Of a stretch of 64,000 nt of DNA, positions 21,065 to 31,189 are shown piece by piece. A program made the position numbers and the translations under genes. Origin of the DNA: Platycnemis pennipes (lineage: Eukaryota; Arthropoda; Insecta; Odonata; Platycnemididae); assembly GCA_933228895.1 (NCBI GenBank), contig OW121852.1:62476872-62540871 (forward strand). Reading direction: 5' to 3'. Within the stretch, counting starts at the first letter, position 1. The number at the start of each line of letters is the position of its first letter. Under the pieces are notes generated by a model. The model did no database searches. It was not told the DNA's origin and saw nothing but the letters and a program-made list of their open reading frames with translations.

Positions 21065-21205
21065 TAATCTAGCCGGCTGGGGTGCCTGGTCGGCAACGCG
21101 CTGGCCTGGAAACCCAGAGATCTTGAGTTATTGTCCATCACGGGACATGGATGTTGTATGAAAAGGGTCACCACATCAACAATGTGCATAGAATGTAGTT
21201 AAATA
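21065..21205 (+). mobile_element. tRNA-derived SINE head, family B
   Basis: TAGCCGGCTGGGGTGCCTGG, then CAACGCGCTGGCCTGGAAAC and CTTGAGTTATTGTC keep a tRNA-like spacing with a worn B box. Similar heads are at 44775, 52388 and (minus) 63115. It ends near ATCAACAATGTGC. From 21205 to 21790 nothing was recognised. Confidence 0.55.
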
Positions 21206-21794
21206 ACATAAAAGTGCAATACTCATGTAACTCCATAAGCACCTTTAGAACATGCTACCGAAATCTAGTATCGTTATAGATGTAACTGCTACAGTATCCA
21301 TTAATTTTTAATGTAAACCACCTGATACAGACAAAATTGGAACAGATGGGTCAATATCGGTGCTGGGCGAGCGGGTGATGGTTAATTATGATAGTGAACA
21401 TATAAGTAATTGTATCATAAGTGTATGTGTGATTTTACCATTTGTATTTTATTGTGTTAATCTATAGTGACTTCGCTAGTTTGTAAGTAAAAATGATGTT
21501 ATCAGTAGCATTTTAGGGGGATTGATTCAAACGTACCCCCAGGTATAACCCTATTATATTGAACAGTTGAATTAATATGGTGGTGTGGGATAGTGAGCTA
21601 GTAAGGGGCTCTACGAATTTTCGAACACATAATCGTTCTTTCCTTTGGGATGGAATGAAAAAATGCCTAAGAATTAAGAACTTTGGGAGCACTGTGCGAA
21701 ATAGCCCCAGTTGTTGAAGAACTGAAAACGCTAAGCTACCATTACTACAGTAAATGACCAAATATCACATCAAATATACACAAAGGAAAGGACT

Positions 21795-21905
21795 AGTTTT
21801 TTCCCGGCGAATACTTTAAATGAGCATTTTTGTGTTTCCCAGACTGCTATACGGCACTGTCATTTCAGTGGTTAAGACCATCATCATCTTGAAGCTGAAT
21901 TATGA
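21795..21905 (-). mobile_element. Penelope-like 3' terminus, single copy
   Basis: The minus strand reads CTTCAAGATGATGATGGTCT, TAACCACTGAAATGACAGTG, CCGTATAGCAGTCTGGGAAA. This CTKAAGATGATG...GAAA pattern resembles the Penelope-like termini seen in the inverted pairs. No inverted partner is visible. Confidence 0.45.
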
Positions 21906-23030
21906 TTAGTCAAAACAATGCTGAGAATTTATGCTCTCTTCATTGGATTGGTCAGCATTTTCCCGTTCATTTTCGGTCTCATTCTCAGTAAATTCTTCTA
22001 TCTAAATACTGTCTGAAATGGTCCTTAATCTTTTGTTCTTGAATTTGAATAGAAATTTTGGATAAACCAGTAATTATAAGTCAATGAAAATTATGTTCAT
22101 AATTTTAAAGCAACTTACCTAAGTCATCCTTAATTATATGCTATGCATTATCTAAGTATGTGTGGTGTGAAGATTATTTTTAATTTCGAAGCTATTGCTT
22201 TTACCCAAATTTTTAGTTCCATGGTATTTTCACAGACATTATAGCGGAGGATTCAGTGCATTAATTCAACAGACTTTGCGGCAGGCGAACCTATGCCATC
22301 ATTTCCCTCTAGCCATCATCGTGGCCCTTGGAAAAAAAATTCCACTAGACAGCGTTACTGATGTTGAAATCTATGCATAAAACACTCGAGTGCACTCTAA
22401 AATGTGCACTCCTTGGTGAGGATTTCCAGGGAAAAAGCACGATGATGCTCATTTCCGGAGTGATCCCATAATTTTATGGAGTTGCAAAAAAAAAGTTTTA
22501 TTCCATTTGGTCTCCGTATCGGAGTCAAATGTACTCATCTCTCTCTTTCCCGACTGACAAATTCAACCCGTCATTTCCGTTGGTAATGTTTGTGGTTCTG
22601 CTTCATGCACGGTACTTTTTAGTGACCAGAGTAGCGTATGCCACTCGTTGCTAGGTGAGGTACAAGGAAGGGCCACTTCCATCATGGAAGTGGTGCTCGT
22701 AATGCAAAGCAGTTTTTTTTTTAGATAACTTTCGGAATTAAATTTTTACGACCGCAAATAAATGAGACGGAGTTTTTTCTTACACATCGTCTGGCTTTTA
22801 TTTAAGTGCGTGTTTTTTTAAAAACTTCCTTTTTATATTCATGAGGGAATACTAATGATGAGAACGTCGAGTTAGAAAGACCTAAGGAAAGACTTGGGGG
22901 AATGATGGTATGAATATGGTACATGCATTACGCATAGTGCGGACTTGCTCGTAAAGGAAACAGGATGAAATTAGACTTATGACCTTTGATGTGTGGCTGT
23001 AGAGGATCAAAGGGAACGCAAGATATTAGG
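21906..23030. other. No recognised gene; small hairpin at 22672-22692
   Basis: AT-rich sequence. CCACTTCCATCATGGAAGTGG (written here as CCACTTCCAT and its reverse complement around one C) forms a perfect short hairpin with no known context. Confidence 0.35.
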
Positions 23031-23034
23031 AGTT

Positions 23035-23310
23035 CAGAATAGCATGGTAGCTAGCGTGCTGGCTTCTCATTCCGAGGACCCGGGTTCGAATGACCGTGTT
23101 GGAAGAGAATTTTCATTAATGTACATGCTCTCAAACGAGTGCTGCATGTAAGCACTTCATGGTCAGTACTCCGTCCGACAGATGGGACGTTAAACCGTGA
23201 CCTCTTGGCGCCTTTCGTTAAAAGTAGGATAATCACGATTCCGGAGAACTGTACGAAAACCTACCTTATTAGGTCAAAAATTTTTAATCAAACTTTTTGC
23301 CTGCATAAGC
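23035..23310 (+). mobile_element. tRNA-derived SINE (family A)
   Basis: A box ATGGTAGCTAGCGTGCTGG and B box GGGTTCGAATGACC are well kept. The body reads GGTCAGTACTCCGTCCGACA, GATGGGACGTTAAACCGTGA and CCTCTTGGCGCCTTTCGTTA. The end is worn. RNA polymerase III would read this left to right. Confidence 0.85.
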
Positions 23311-23334
23311 CTACCTTAAAAGGGTGAAGGGTCT

Positions 23335-23535
23335 TGCTCGTGTTTTCCTTCATAACTGATCATTACTCCAAGACATTCATACTGCTCAACTTTTCTGAAA
23401 ATGTTTCCTCTTACCTGGTCAATACTTTCTCATGTTTTACCACATGCTATGCATTGAGTTTTGAGTATATTTACTTCCATTCCTAATTCGTCACAATCCT
23501 CTGTTAGTTTATTTTCTTTCAATCCCTAAAAAACA
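23335..23535 (-). pseudogene. LINE reverse transcriptase fragment
   Basis: The minus strand reads LTEDCDELGMEVNILKTQCI, then ACGKT, a stop, ESIDQVRGNIFRKVEQYECL and GVMIS. This is the RT region after the FADD block (substrate-side palm/thumb: GMEVN..KT...YLG) of endonuclease-type LINEs. It is a fragment of about 65 codons with a stop. Confidence 0.75.
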
Positions 23536-23634
23536 TTTTTAAATTCTCCTCTCCAACTCCTTCGACACTTAGGGGTTACATGGAAGAATAGACTTTTTAT
23601 CTCCATCTTGCACCAATACATTCGTCTTTGGAGC

Positions 23635-23955
23635 TATCGGTTTGGTGTGGTGGCTAGAGTACTGGCTTCTCATCCCGAGGTACCGGGTTCAAATCTCGGC
23701 CTAGATTATCTGTTCTACATTTGAATACCGTGTGGAGAGCACATCCAGTACTGTTCTTCGGCCGTCACATGGGATCCAAGCCCCGGTCCCCTTAGCGCCT
23801 TTTATTTAGAGCAGACTAATTCCAATACCGGGTTTCTCTCCACCCTTCCTCCGTTCCCTGAAATCTCCTACCTTTACCCACGTAACCACCTATTCTCTCT
23901 GACGCCGATGGCCTCAGTTGTCGATCTCCTCCCCCAAATAACTACTACTTCTCTA
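23635..23955 (+). mobile_element. tRNA-derived SINE (family A), near full length
   Basis: A box GTGTGGTGGCTAGAGTACTGG region and B box GGGTTCAAATCTCGGCC are close to pol III consensus. The body reads CAGTACTGTTCTTCGGCCGT, CACATGGGATCC, CCCCTTAGCGCC and CCGGGTTTCTCTCCACCCTT, then ACCTTTACCCA. The 3' end TCAGTTGTCGATCTCC is shared with 25975-25995 and 37920-37940. Confidence 0.88.
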
Positions 23956-24757
23956 TTTTGCCCCTCAATCATTCTTCCTCCTTTATCTGTCCGAAGGAAA
24001 GGATTTTTTTTCGCCCTCGCAGGGAATAAGGACGATGGAAAAGAAAACGGTGAAGGTCGTAGATCGGTAGGCTCCCCATTCCCGGTTGTCGGGCGCATGA
24101 TGAAGAAAAGTAGGACGTCCGGGGCTTTGGGCGGGATTTTAAGGCTTGGTTTCCGAACGGAAGGGAAGGAGTCCATATGGGAAAGGAGATCCAAGGGAGG
24201 AAAGATAAGGGTGCCCGATATGACGATATATGGGCCCGAGTACATTTTTCCGCGTCAACCTCGTCGATATGCATAACAGTACGATCCAGTTCTTCAGTTG
24301 CCAGGGATTGTATGCCATCTAACGATGAATTATACGAGTATAGGTTTCGGTGTTGGAATAATTAAAATAAAGTAGCCTTATTTGGCGCGAGATTTGGACT
24401 AAACAGTTTTTGTGTCACCTAAACCCTCGTCAATACGAATCACATGAGTTTGAAAATGAGAAAAAAATATGTAATTGTATAAAAAGGCCGTTGAATTGAG
24501 AACGAAGTTGAAATAGCATTCCGATTTTAGCAGCATTTGAAAAACAGTTATTATAAGACTAAATTACCCAAAATATGATTGAGGGAATTAAAAACTATAC
24601 TGGTATTGTACTTTACTCTAAAAATGTGTATGAAAAGATATGCTTACCTACCTATAAAGGTGTAAGAAAAGCGTAAGAATAAAAAAATAATAATTTTCGT
24701 AAGCAACAAACTCTGCAAAAAAACTGCACTGTAGAAATCGCTTATAAAATATATTTT
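23956..24757. other. No recognised gene; GC-richer patch to about 24260
   Basis: Overlapping open frames of 100-123 codons on both strands at 23874-24276 have no motifs and partly overlap the SINE. The rest is AT-rich without repeats. Confidence 0.4.
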
Positions 24758-24850
24758 TATCTGCATAATACCCTAAAAAACCATCGCAAGGGTGTGTGGC
24801 ATTGGGTGAACCATTACCGGCCATGCATTGGATATCAAATAAATAACGTC
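24758..24850 (-). mobile_element. CR1-like LINE 3' end
   Basis: ATCTGCATAATACCCTAAAA, CCATCGCAAGGGTGTGTGGC and ATTGGGTGAACC in minus orientation. Confidence 0.8.
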
Positions 24851-24879
24851 AATTACTTATGACCGTAATTTTTGGAATA

Positions 24880-25015
24880 AGTTAATCTTATAAGAATGAA
24901 AAACTGCAAATTTTATTAATTCACGACCGATTTCCATGCTCCAGCGTCATTATCAAGAGTGCATAGGTTCTATACCCTTGATAGTGATGCTGTGGCGTTT
25001 ACACTGATCAGGTAC
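24880..25015. repeat. Divergent inverted pair of Penelope-like termini
   Basis: Left, minus strand: CTTGATAATGACGCTGGAGC, ATGGAAATCGGTCGTGAATT and AATAAAATTTGC. Right, plus strand: CCTTGATAGTGATGCTGTGG, CGTTTACACTG. The arms share CTTGATARTGAYGCTG and face away from each other across about 20 bp. The layout is the same as at 17919 and 60825. Confidence 0.6.
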
Positions 25016-25750
25016 AAATAAGTATGGAGTACAAAAAAGGTGTTTCAATCTAATAAAATCAATGCAAGAAGTATGAAATGAATATTTGCTGAAGGAGAAC
25101 GGAGTCATAATATTCTTTTGATAACAGAAGATTAGGCTACATTTTTATGAATGACGTTTTCTCTAGTACTGCTATCACGTTTTAGGGCACTTCTTCATGG
25201 AGTAAATTAACTCTTTCCTAAGAACTATTTAATCTATCTATCCACTCTAATCAAGTTACCTCTAATGAGGTCGAGGTAGAGTGTAGTCTGTAGCACATGT
25301 GAGCTGTGGCTACAAATGGGGCGAGCGGGGAAGCGAGGAAGGTGAACCATGTTTTACGTATGGTGTGTTAATGGGAGAATTTTTAGGTAACAGAAAAAGT
25401 GGATGGATGACGTGATATTACAAGTTATGAACTCCTGAAAGCTGCGATCGAGGAGATGATTTTAACGACAGCATGATGCTATATGATTTTAATTATTTCA
25501 CAGGTTGCCCGAGGAGACATGATAGGTTTGTTTGGACGGGACTCTCCAAGAACCTACCATTATTGGTAGAGCCCTTACAATTTGATAAATGAAATGTTTT
25601 TGACAGTATAGTTGAGAATGCGTTGATTCGTTACATAGAATGATAATATTATCCACGTAGTTTTAATGATAATAACTGACTGTTTGAGCATGTGTAAAAA
25701 CATACCATTAATCATTGAAATATGCTAAACTTATGAAATCTTTGAAGTGG
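25016..25750. other. No recognised gene or element
   Basis: AT-rich sequence. A weak LINE-like phrase (GNRKSGWMDDVILQ) near 25385-25420 is too short to call. Confidence 0.35.
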
Positions 25751-25779
25751 GAACCAAACTTCGGCTTTCCTTCCACGGT

Positions 25780-25998
25780 GAAGTTCTAGCGAAACAGGGT
25801 TTCAGGGTGGCTATTTGAGAGCGCTTTATGTTCACCACTCCGTCGGTCGTATGGAGCGTTTAAGCATGGACCACTTGACGCCTTTAGTTGCAACTGATTT
25901 CTCTCTAACCTTCTTCCGCCTACTGAAAATCCCTACCTCAACCCAATACTATTGTAATTGGCTCAAGTGATATCAGTTGTCGACCGCTTTCCAGGTAT
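25780..25998 (+). mobile_element. tRNA-derived SINE (family A), 3' part
   Basis: TTCACCACTCCGTCGGTCGT, ATGGAGCGTTTAAGCATGGA, CCACTTGACGCC and the 3' end TATCAGTTGTCGACCGC match the central and 3' blocks of the copy at 23635. The head is missing. Confidence 0.8.
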
Positions 25999-26002
25999 AA
26001 CC

Positions 26003-26190
26003 ATCTGCATGTACTGAGTACCCTGCAAGCCACCTCAAGGGTGTGTGGCAGGGGTGAGTTTCCCTCAACACATACTACGGACATACACTAAAGTTTGCGC
26101 ATACTGCCTACTTAATGAGATGAATATTGTGACGGAAACACGCTAAAAATTCCATTAAACGAATTCCATGTAATTTTCATCATACAAACA
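26003..26190 (-). mobile_element. CR1-like LINE 3' UTR and tail
   Basis: ATCTGCATGTACTGAGTACC, CTGCAAGCCACCTCAAGGGT and GTGTGGCAGGGGTGAG, then ACACATACTACGGACATACA. It follows the SINE within 10 bp. Confidence 0.85.
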
Positions 26191-26975
26191 AGAAAAAAAT
26201 TCAGATTTAGGTGCTAAAAATATGCTAATAAAAACATTCAGGCGTGCTTGAAACCTCAAAAATCTACCAACCTAATCATATCTCTGTTTAACCCTGGTGA
26301 CTACGTTCCCATAGGCTTAATAGTTAATTTCGCTAATCTAACCGGGAGTTGTTCTGTAAGGACAAGCTTGTATGCATGTACCTTGATTCGAGGTTTTAAA
26401 AAAATCCTCGAGATCACGAGAGAAACTTCTTTTATGGCCTGGGGGCTTTCTTGAATCGGGGGCTTTCTAGAATCTTGGAGCGCACCAGAGGCGGTTCAAA
26501 AGTAGTGGGCGATAATACGTATAAGAGAAGAATATCCAGAAGGAAGACGTTTTTGTGAGGAGGGAACGAGGCGTTCGGTTGGAGCAGTTAAGACCCATGA
26601 GTGGGCAAGGGACGGAAAATATCGTAGAGGAATGTGAGGCGAATGCGAGGGGAAGACAAAGGATGGTTTTGGCGTGAAGTGGGACGGGGAGATGGTCCCG
26701 AACGGCCTTCCGCTAAGGCGATTTGTGTGTCCCGTAAAACACCATCCGGGCCTTTCCTTTTGTTTCCAGGAAGGATATCGGGAATACCTTTTTTTTTTAC
26801 CCCCACCATATTTCTCCCTTTTTTTCGCCCGCCGTCCCGAAACTTATTGCCCTTCCCTTTCTTTCTCTTCTTCTCCTCCCGTTTTTTATTCTTAGCCCTG
26901 TCCTCTCCCACTCCCAAGACGTTTAAAAACGTCAGGCGTCTTCCTCCGACGATACGTGAGCGAACTCATACCTGT
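26191..26975. other. No recognised gene; GC-rich patch at 26450-26960
   Basis: Open frames of up to 123 codons on both strands at 26588-27005 are low-complexity (Pro, Phe, Ser, or Lys/Arg) and have no motifs. Confidence 0.4.
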
Positions 26976-26979
26976 CCAG

Positions 26980-27430
26980 TCCTCATGCTTTCTTCTCATC
27001 CTTGAAACATCCCTATCTCCTTAACCGCTTTCGCGTTTAGCATTCTCGAAGCGTAAACGTTGTTTCCTTTAGCGTATCGGCGGAGGCCCGCATCAATCTT
27101 CATCGTCTCAAGGCATATGCTGTGTTCCTTGGCGTCGATTAGGTTTTCACCTGGGGGAAAATCTCTTCTAGCTCGGTGGCATTCAAAAGGTCAAAGTTTT
27201 CGCACTCTCCTAGTATTCCGCTGTCCCTCATGAAAACTTGCTCCATATACCTGCAATTCCTCATGTTTTCAACAATTTTCTTTCCTTCTCCACCATTCTC
27301 AACACTTCATCATTCGTCTTCTTTCCTTACATTGATCACCATTCGTCTCATTACTGTCCATCCATCTATATTTATCTAAATGTAATAGAGCTTCTTTTTT
27401 CCCTACCTTTTGCACACCTTGTTGTATCTT
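26980..27430 (-). pseudogene. Possible very degenerate LINE RT C-terminal fragment
   Basis: Minus-strand phrases YRWTVMRRMVINVRK (27335-27380, over two frames), VLRMVE and DAGLRRYAKGNNVYASRMLN resemble the C-terminal region of endonuclease-type LINEs. No catalytic motif is left and several stops intervene, so this is a weak call. Confidence 0.3.
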
Positions 27431-27464
27431 ATATAATAAAAATATATATATGCAAATGAAGGAC

Positions 27465-27720
27465 TTCAAGCATTCCGGGCGAATGGTGGTGATGGAGTTT
27501 TCTCTGGCGTGGAACTGGATGAATAGAATGGCTACTCCTGATGTTTCGATCGTTGACTCCGCCAGCATCTTCAAGGCGTGAACTGTGTCAAAAATCTTCA
27601 TCCTACGCCCTGAAAATGATAGCAGAGTCGGTTATCGAAACGTCAGCAGCAGCCGTTGTACTAATCCGATATCAAGCCCGAGAAGACTTCATCAGCATGT
27701 TTGAAAATATTTTTTATGAA
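27465..27720. repeat. Divergent inverted pair of Penelope-like termini
   Basis: Left, minus: TTGAAGATGCTGGCGGAGTC, AACGATCGAAACATCAGGAG. Right, plus: CTGAAAATGATAGCAGAGTC, GGTTATCGAAACGTCAGCAG. After GAAAC both continue with similar bases (CCAGTTCCACGCCAGAGAAA against CCGATATCAAGCCCGAGAAG), so about 95 bp are homologous. Translated, both read (K)M..ES.IETS....I...ARE, which suggests coding ancestry on the same strand as the motif. The two arms are separated by about 35 bp. Confidence 0.7.
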
Positions 27721-27766
27721 ATTCGGTGTTCGTCATATCGATTTCCAACCATTCAAACGGAGATCC

Positions 27767-27980
27767 CTCAGGAGACACGTCATCTTCATCTAAGCTTTGA
27801 TCAAAATATACAATCAGGGATGGATATCGAGGTAAGGTCAAAAATTAAATATCAGCTATTCGTTGCCAACGTATACGTTGGGAAGGAATAGCTGATATTT
27901 CATTTTTGACCTTACTCCGATATCCATCCCTGATTGTATATTTTGATCGAAGCTTGGATGAAGATGACGTGTCTTCTGAG
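27767..27980. repeat. 214-bp near-perfect palindrome without a loop
   Basis: Left arm CTCAGGAGACACGTCATCTT ... and right arm ... AAGATGACGTGTCTTCTGAG pair base for base over 107 positions with 8 mismatches by eye (about 92%). The centre is CCAACGTATACGTTGG (27866-27881), a perfect 16-bp palindrome at the exact midpoint. No transposase or coding sequence is inside. I see no clear target duplication outside. It would extrude as a cruciform or give a long hairpin RNA if transcribed. Confidence 0.92.
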
Positions 27981-28119
27981 TGATTTTAATTAATTAAATG
28001 CTAAAACCTATACCCAATGAAGTTATTGGCAATAGAATTAATTTTCACAACGGAAATTAATGTGTTGCGTAGAGTATTTCCTTTCAATTAAAACTAGCTT
28101 CGGAGTAGTCTGTGTTAAC

Positions 28120-28345
28120 CAGGGTACGTGACCATCAGCCAAGGGAATTTACACCATTAAGGGTGGAAAGCATTGGACAGGGGTAGGATTTTACCTTAGG
28201 ACGGAGGAAGTTGGAATTAAACCTGGCGTCAGTATAGCCAACAAGGAAAGGCTCGTATGAGTCCACGGTTTATCGCCCAATGCGACGAACGGAGTACTGA
28301 ACATGAAGTGCTCTCAATGTATCTCCCTCTTCCGGGATTCAATGT
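28120..28345 (-). mobile_element. tRNA-derived SINE (family A), 3' part
   Basis: The minus strand reads TTCAGTACTCCGTTCGTCGC, GATAAACCGTGGACTCATAC and CCAGGTTTAATTCCAACTTC, followed by CCTACCCCTGTCC. The head is not recognisable. Confidence 0.75.
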
Positions 28346-28479
28346 AGAGTCCACGAGATGGGAAGATAGTAGTCTACCCGCAATAACAACCCGATTCCTC
28401 CCTTCTTTACATTGCAGGGTACCTACTCTGTATTCGTAGATGAAGCTTTCTACCTTCTTCCTCGATATCGTTTTGCGCG

Positions 28480-28846
28480 AGATTTAAAGGTACATCTACT
28501 CCTCCAGTTAAGGCTACGTGTGCGGAAAACTTCCACCATTCCATGAGCCGTCCCAAGGTTCATTTTCCGCCAATTCACCTTCGAGCGACCGGCAAGGGTG
28601 AGTGCGCGGTCTACTCTTCGCACACTAGGGCCTGGGGCGAGCTAAAAGGGGACCGGTCACCGCAAGGAAAAACCTCGCCTCCGGCCGCCCACACATGCTC
28701 TATACGCCATCCCCCGATCCTCCGTCCGAAACTCTCTTCCACTCCCCTTGACCCTGGACGTCATTTTCCGCCAGATTTGGCACACTGTACTCTCCCCGAG
28801 GGGACTCGACAAGCCAGGGTCCCGAAGGGGATGGGGTGCGATTTGC
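28480..28846. other. CpG-rich segment without recognised gene
   Basis: Dense CpG and C-rich sequence (CTTCGAGCGACCGGC, TCCGGCCGCCC). Three overlapping frames of 60-100 codons are open on both strands with no motifs. Confidence 0.35.
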
Positions 28847-29016
28847 AGATTTGAATATCGCCCGTCGATACTTTGCTCACACCCCAAAGTGTCGATTCAC
28901 CAAGTTCGCGATATGGATTGTCGGTATCGCAACACATGTTGTTTGATTTCACATGTCGCCTGATTTCTAATATCGCTCATTATCGCATATCGCGTGATGT
29001 CGCATATTGAATGATA
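28847..29016. promoter_or_regulatory. Cluster of CGATA/TATCG motifs
   Basis: Seven TATCG or CGATA occurrences fall within 170 bp (for example GAATATCGCCCGTCGATAC, TTCGCGATATGG, TTATCGCATATCGCG). A second cluster lies at 29399-29524. In Drosophila, clustered CGATA is the binding pattern of the BEAF-32 insulator protein; whether this applies here is not known. Confidence 0.3.
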
Positions 29017-29229
29017 TCTTAGCCTTCGTAGAAACGTGATTTTTAGGTATTCCTTTACTGCACATATTCATCTTTGTTTTATTGTTAAGGAGCAATCTTT
29101 TATAAGTCACCTCGTGATTTTTGTCATATTTTCGTTAAATTGTTTTCTCTTAAATAAGTGACTTCTTTTCATATTTGCTTTGATAATAATGTGAACCTAT
29201 GCCTAATTTTATAAATGAGTTTCCGTTTT

Positions 29230-29322
29230 GTTTAGATGAATTACGTCAATATGAAAAGGTTGGTCGATAGAAGAATTGAGTGGAGGGCTGCGTCAAACCA
29301 ATCTTAGGATTTTTGAATGATA
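29230..29322 (+). pseudogene. RTE-like LINE extreme 3' end
   Basis: [21 protein letters not shown], stop, followed by TTTTTGAATGATAATGA. It is the last 25 codons and tail only, lying between the two CGATA clusters. Confidence 0.8.
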
Positions 29323-29398
29323 ATGAAGGCAGATTTTTTTGAATTTTTTCAGCATTTACTTGAAGCAATATACTTATTTTTATCATATTCTTACTCGC

Positions 29399-29524
29399 GT
29401 GATATCAAACGAAAGATATCGCGTAATGTTCAGCACCGATGTATCGAAGTGTCTTCCTTACACATGCGTTGCGACATCGCATTCATATCGCATATCGTAG
29501 ACGGTATGCATCGAAATATCCCCA
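29399..29524. promoter_or_regulatory. Second CGATA/TATCG motif cluster
   Basis: AAAGATATCGCGTAATG, CGATGTATCGAAG and TCATATCGCATATCGTAGAC give four further sites in about 125 bp. Composition matches 28847-29016, from which it is separated by the RTE insertion. Confidence 0.28.
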
Positions 29525-29769
29525 GCCTCTCGGAAATGGCCATTTTGCCACGAGATTAAACCAGTCTTCTTAGCCCTCCCGACTCGTCACCTTAATCACA
29601 TCCGTACGCGCGAGTGGCTTTCGTTCACTTTCGGCGCCCGCCCACCGAAATTTCTCCAACATCTTGGAGGACAGTCGCATACTCACCCTCTCCCTCCCTC
29701 GGTTAGCACGCCATTCGCGTCGATCTCTGGCACAGGAAAATGGATCCCGAGGTGATTTTGGTGGACGCA

Positions 29770-29794
29770 AGGAGGTTAGAATATACTGGAGGAG
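29770..29794. repeat. 25-bp perfect inverted repeat, left member
   Basis: AGGAGGTTAGAATATACTGG plus AGGAG. It is the exact reverse complement of 30702-30726. It lies inside an 82-codon open frame starting at 29740 (MDPEVILVDARRLEY...) that has no known domain. Confidence 0.85.
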
Positions 29795-29990
29795 ACATCG
29801 CTGACGATTTTAGAAGGCAGCGGCCTTCTGAGTATGTGCGGCATACGGGAAAATCACTCGTGCGGATGAAGTTGCTTTTGTACGTGGCAATGCTTAAGAG
29901 TGGTAAGTGGCATTCATTTTCAAATATTCGTCAAAGAAACAGAGTAAAGTACGCAATCAAGCGAACGAGCGCAAAATATGTAGTTTAAAT

Positions 29991-30335
29991 ACAGTAAATT
30001 CCTGATTTTCCGTGCTAATGGCTGGTAAAGGGTACACGGAAAATCTGGAAACACGGATAATCCGCTGTTTGCTTCTTTCCAGATTCATACCTCTACGGTG
30101 TGCCACCAAAATAAATAAACTCCCTAAGAAAATAATACAATCTGCAATGAAAAGATGCTGGATATTCACAATAGTATTTTATGACAAAAAAAAGTCAGTA
30201 GAGCTGTCCCGGCGGCAGTTAAATGTTCGCAAGCCTCGGGTGGCGGCACGTAGCCTGGCGTAAGACATCGGTCCAGTCGGTAGGGCCGTAGTGAAAGTCG
30301 CGATTGGAGGAAAATAAAAAAAGTTTACTTACCTT
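29991..30335 (-). mobile_element. pogo/Tigger-like element 3' end
   Basis: The plus-strand end reads CAGTAAATTCCTGATTTTCC, GTGCTAATGGCTGGTAAAGG and GTACACGGAAAATCTGGAAA, then CACGGATAATCCGC. The nested repeats of ACGGAWAATC are typical of terminal sequences of pogo-group elements. The opposite end and a DDE transposase are not visible, so this is a truncated or rearranged copy. Confidence 0.6.
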
Positions 30336-30514
30336 TGAGACCACTGCCGCTGCACTAAATAGATTGGCGATGCACGGATATTCCGCAGCCAGGTAAAGCG
30401 CGCACGCATAATTGGGAGTGTGCCGTAGGTTAAAGTTGAACCAGTTTTAGCAAAAATATTGAAACACAGGGGAACCAAATGCTTTAATAACTGCTTTGAA
30501 TAGGCTTAGGAAAG

Positions 30515-30730
30515 TGAAGTGATGCCGCTGCGATGCTATTTGGTTACAATTTCTTTGTTAATTATGTTTTAGTACACATGCAGTCTCCATAAAAGGTCAT
30601 ATATAATGCAATGATTTGTACGGAGTAGGTGGGTCCTAATCCTTTCCAAGCACCCCCGTTTCGACGCCTAAGGCCCCAATTGGTTAGCATGCCGATGCCT
30701 CCTCCTCCAGTATATTCTAACCTCCTCGGG
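30515..30730 (+). repeat. Dispersed repeat, copy 2 (partner at 15930-16125)
   Basis: See the partner for the shared blocks. In this copy the right end carries the 25-bp inverted repeat (30702-30726). Read on the minus strand it contains GCATGCTAACCAATTGG, which could be a worn A-box-like motif, so a SINE origin is possible. Confidence 0.65.
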
Positions 30731-31189
30731 CGGACGGGTGCGGCGTAAATGCCATCGCTTGGGAGCGCACCTTTTTTGCTGCATGCCCTCTGACCCTGCC
30801 GTTCTCACCCCATCACCATCCCTCGTGAAAGTGGTGATAAAGGAAATAGACTGTAGGCCTTTTGAGTCTTGGGCGGAAAGACGAATTATTTATCGCTTGT
30901 TTTTATCCCGGTAAAGTTAGTTTCAAAATGGACGAGAAATTTTCAAATTGCTTTCAAACGTTCCTACGGAGCAAGATCCTCGTATTTTTCGCATACTCAT
31001 CTTCTAGGATAACCTTAAGTCCTCTGTTAATTTTTGTGAAATTTCGTTGACTGTTGTCATATTTTGGGGTACAAGTTGTCTAGTGTTTCAGGTGTTCCAA
31101 CAACTGAGGTTATATCGCATTATTATAAGTTCTCAATTCTATGATAAGCACAACGTCCATGCCCGATATGGGATTTTAATTGGCACCTT

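Noticed and set aside
23874..24276. Overlapping open frames of about 120 codons on both strands
   Set aside because: They run over the 3' part of a SINE and GC-rich DNA where stops are rare; no domain is visible on either strand.
26588..27005. Open frames of 109 and 123 codons on opposite strands
   Set aside because: Lys/Arg-rich on one strand and Pro/Phe-rich on the other because of a purine/pyrimidine bias; no motif.
28543..28963. Several open frames in a CpG-rich patch
   Set aside because: All overlap on both strands, with no conserved motif; openness is explained by GC content.
29740..29898. Possible first exon (MDPEVILVDARRLEY...) ending at GTAAGTGG
   Set aside because: The frame contains one member of a 25-bp inverted repeat shared with a dispersed repeat, so coding status is unlikely; the donor-like site alone is weak.
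30335..30420. Minus-strand donor-like AAG|GTAAGTA with an open frame upstream
   Set aside because: It lies beside a pogo-like end, has no acceptor partner in view, and the short peptide (CALYLAAEYP...) is not recognisable.
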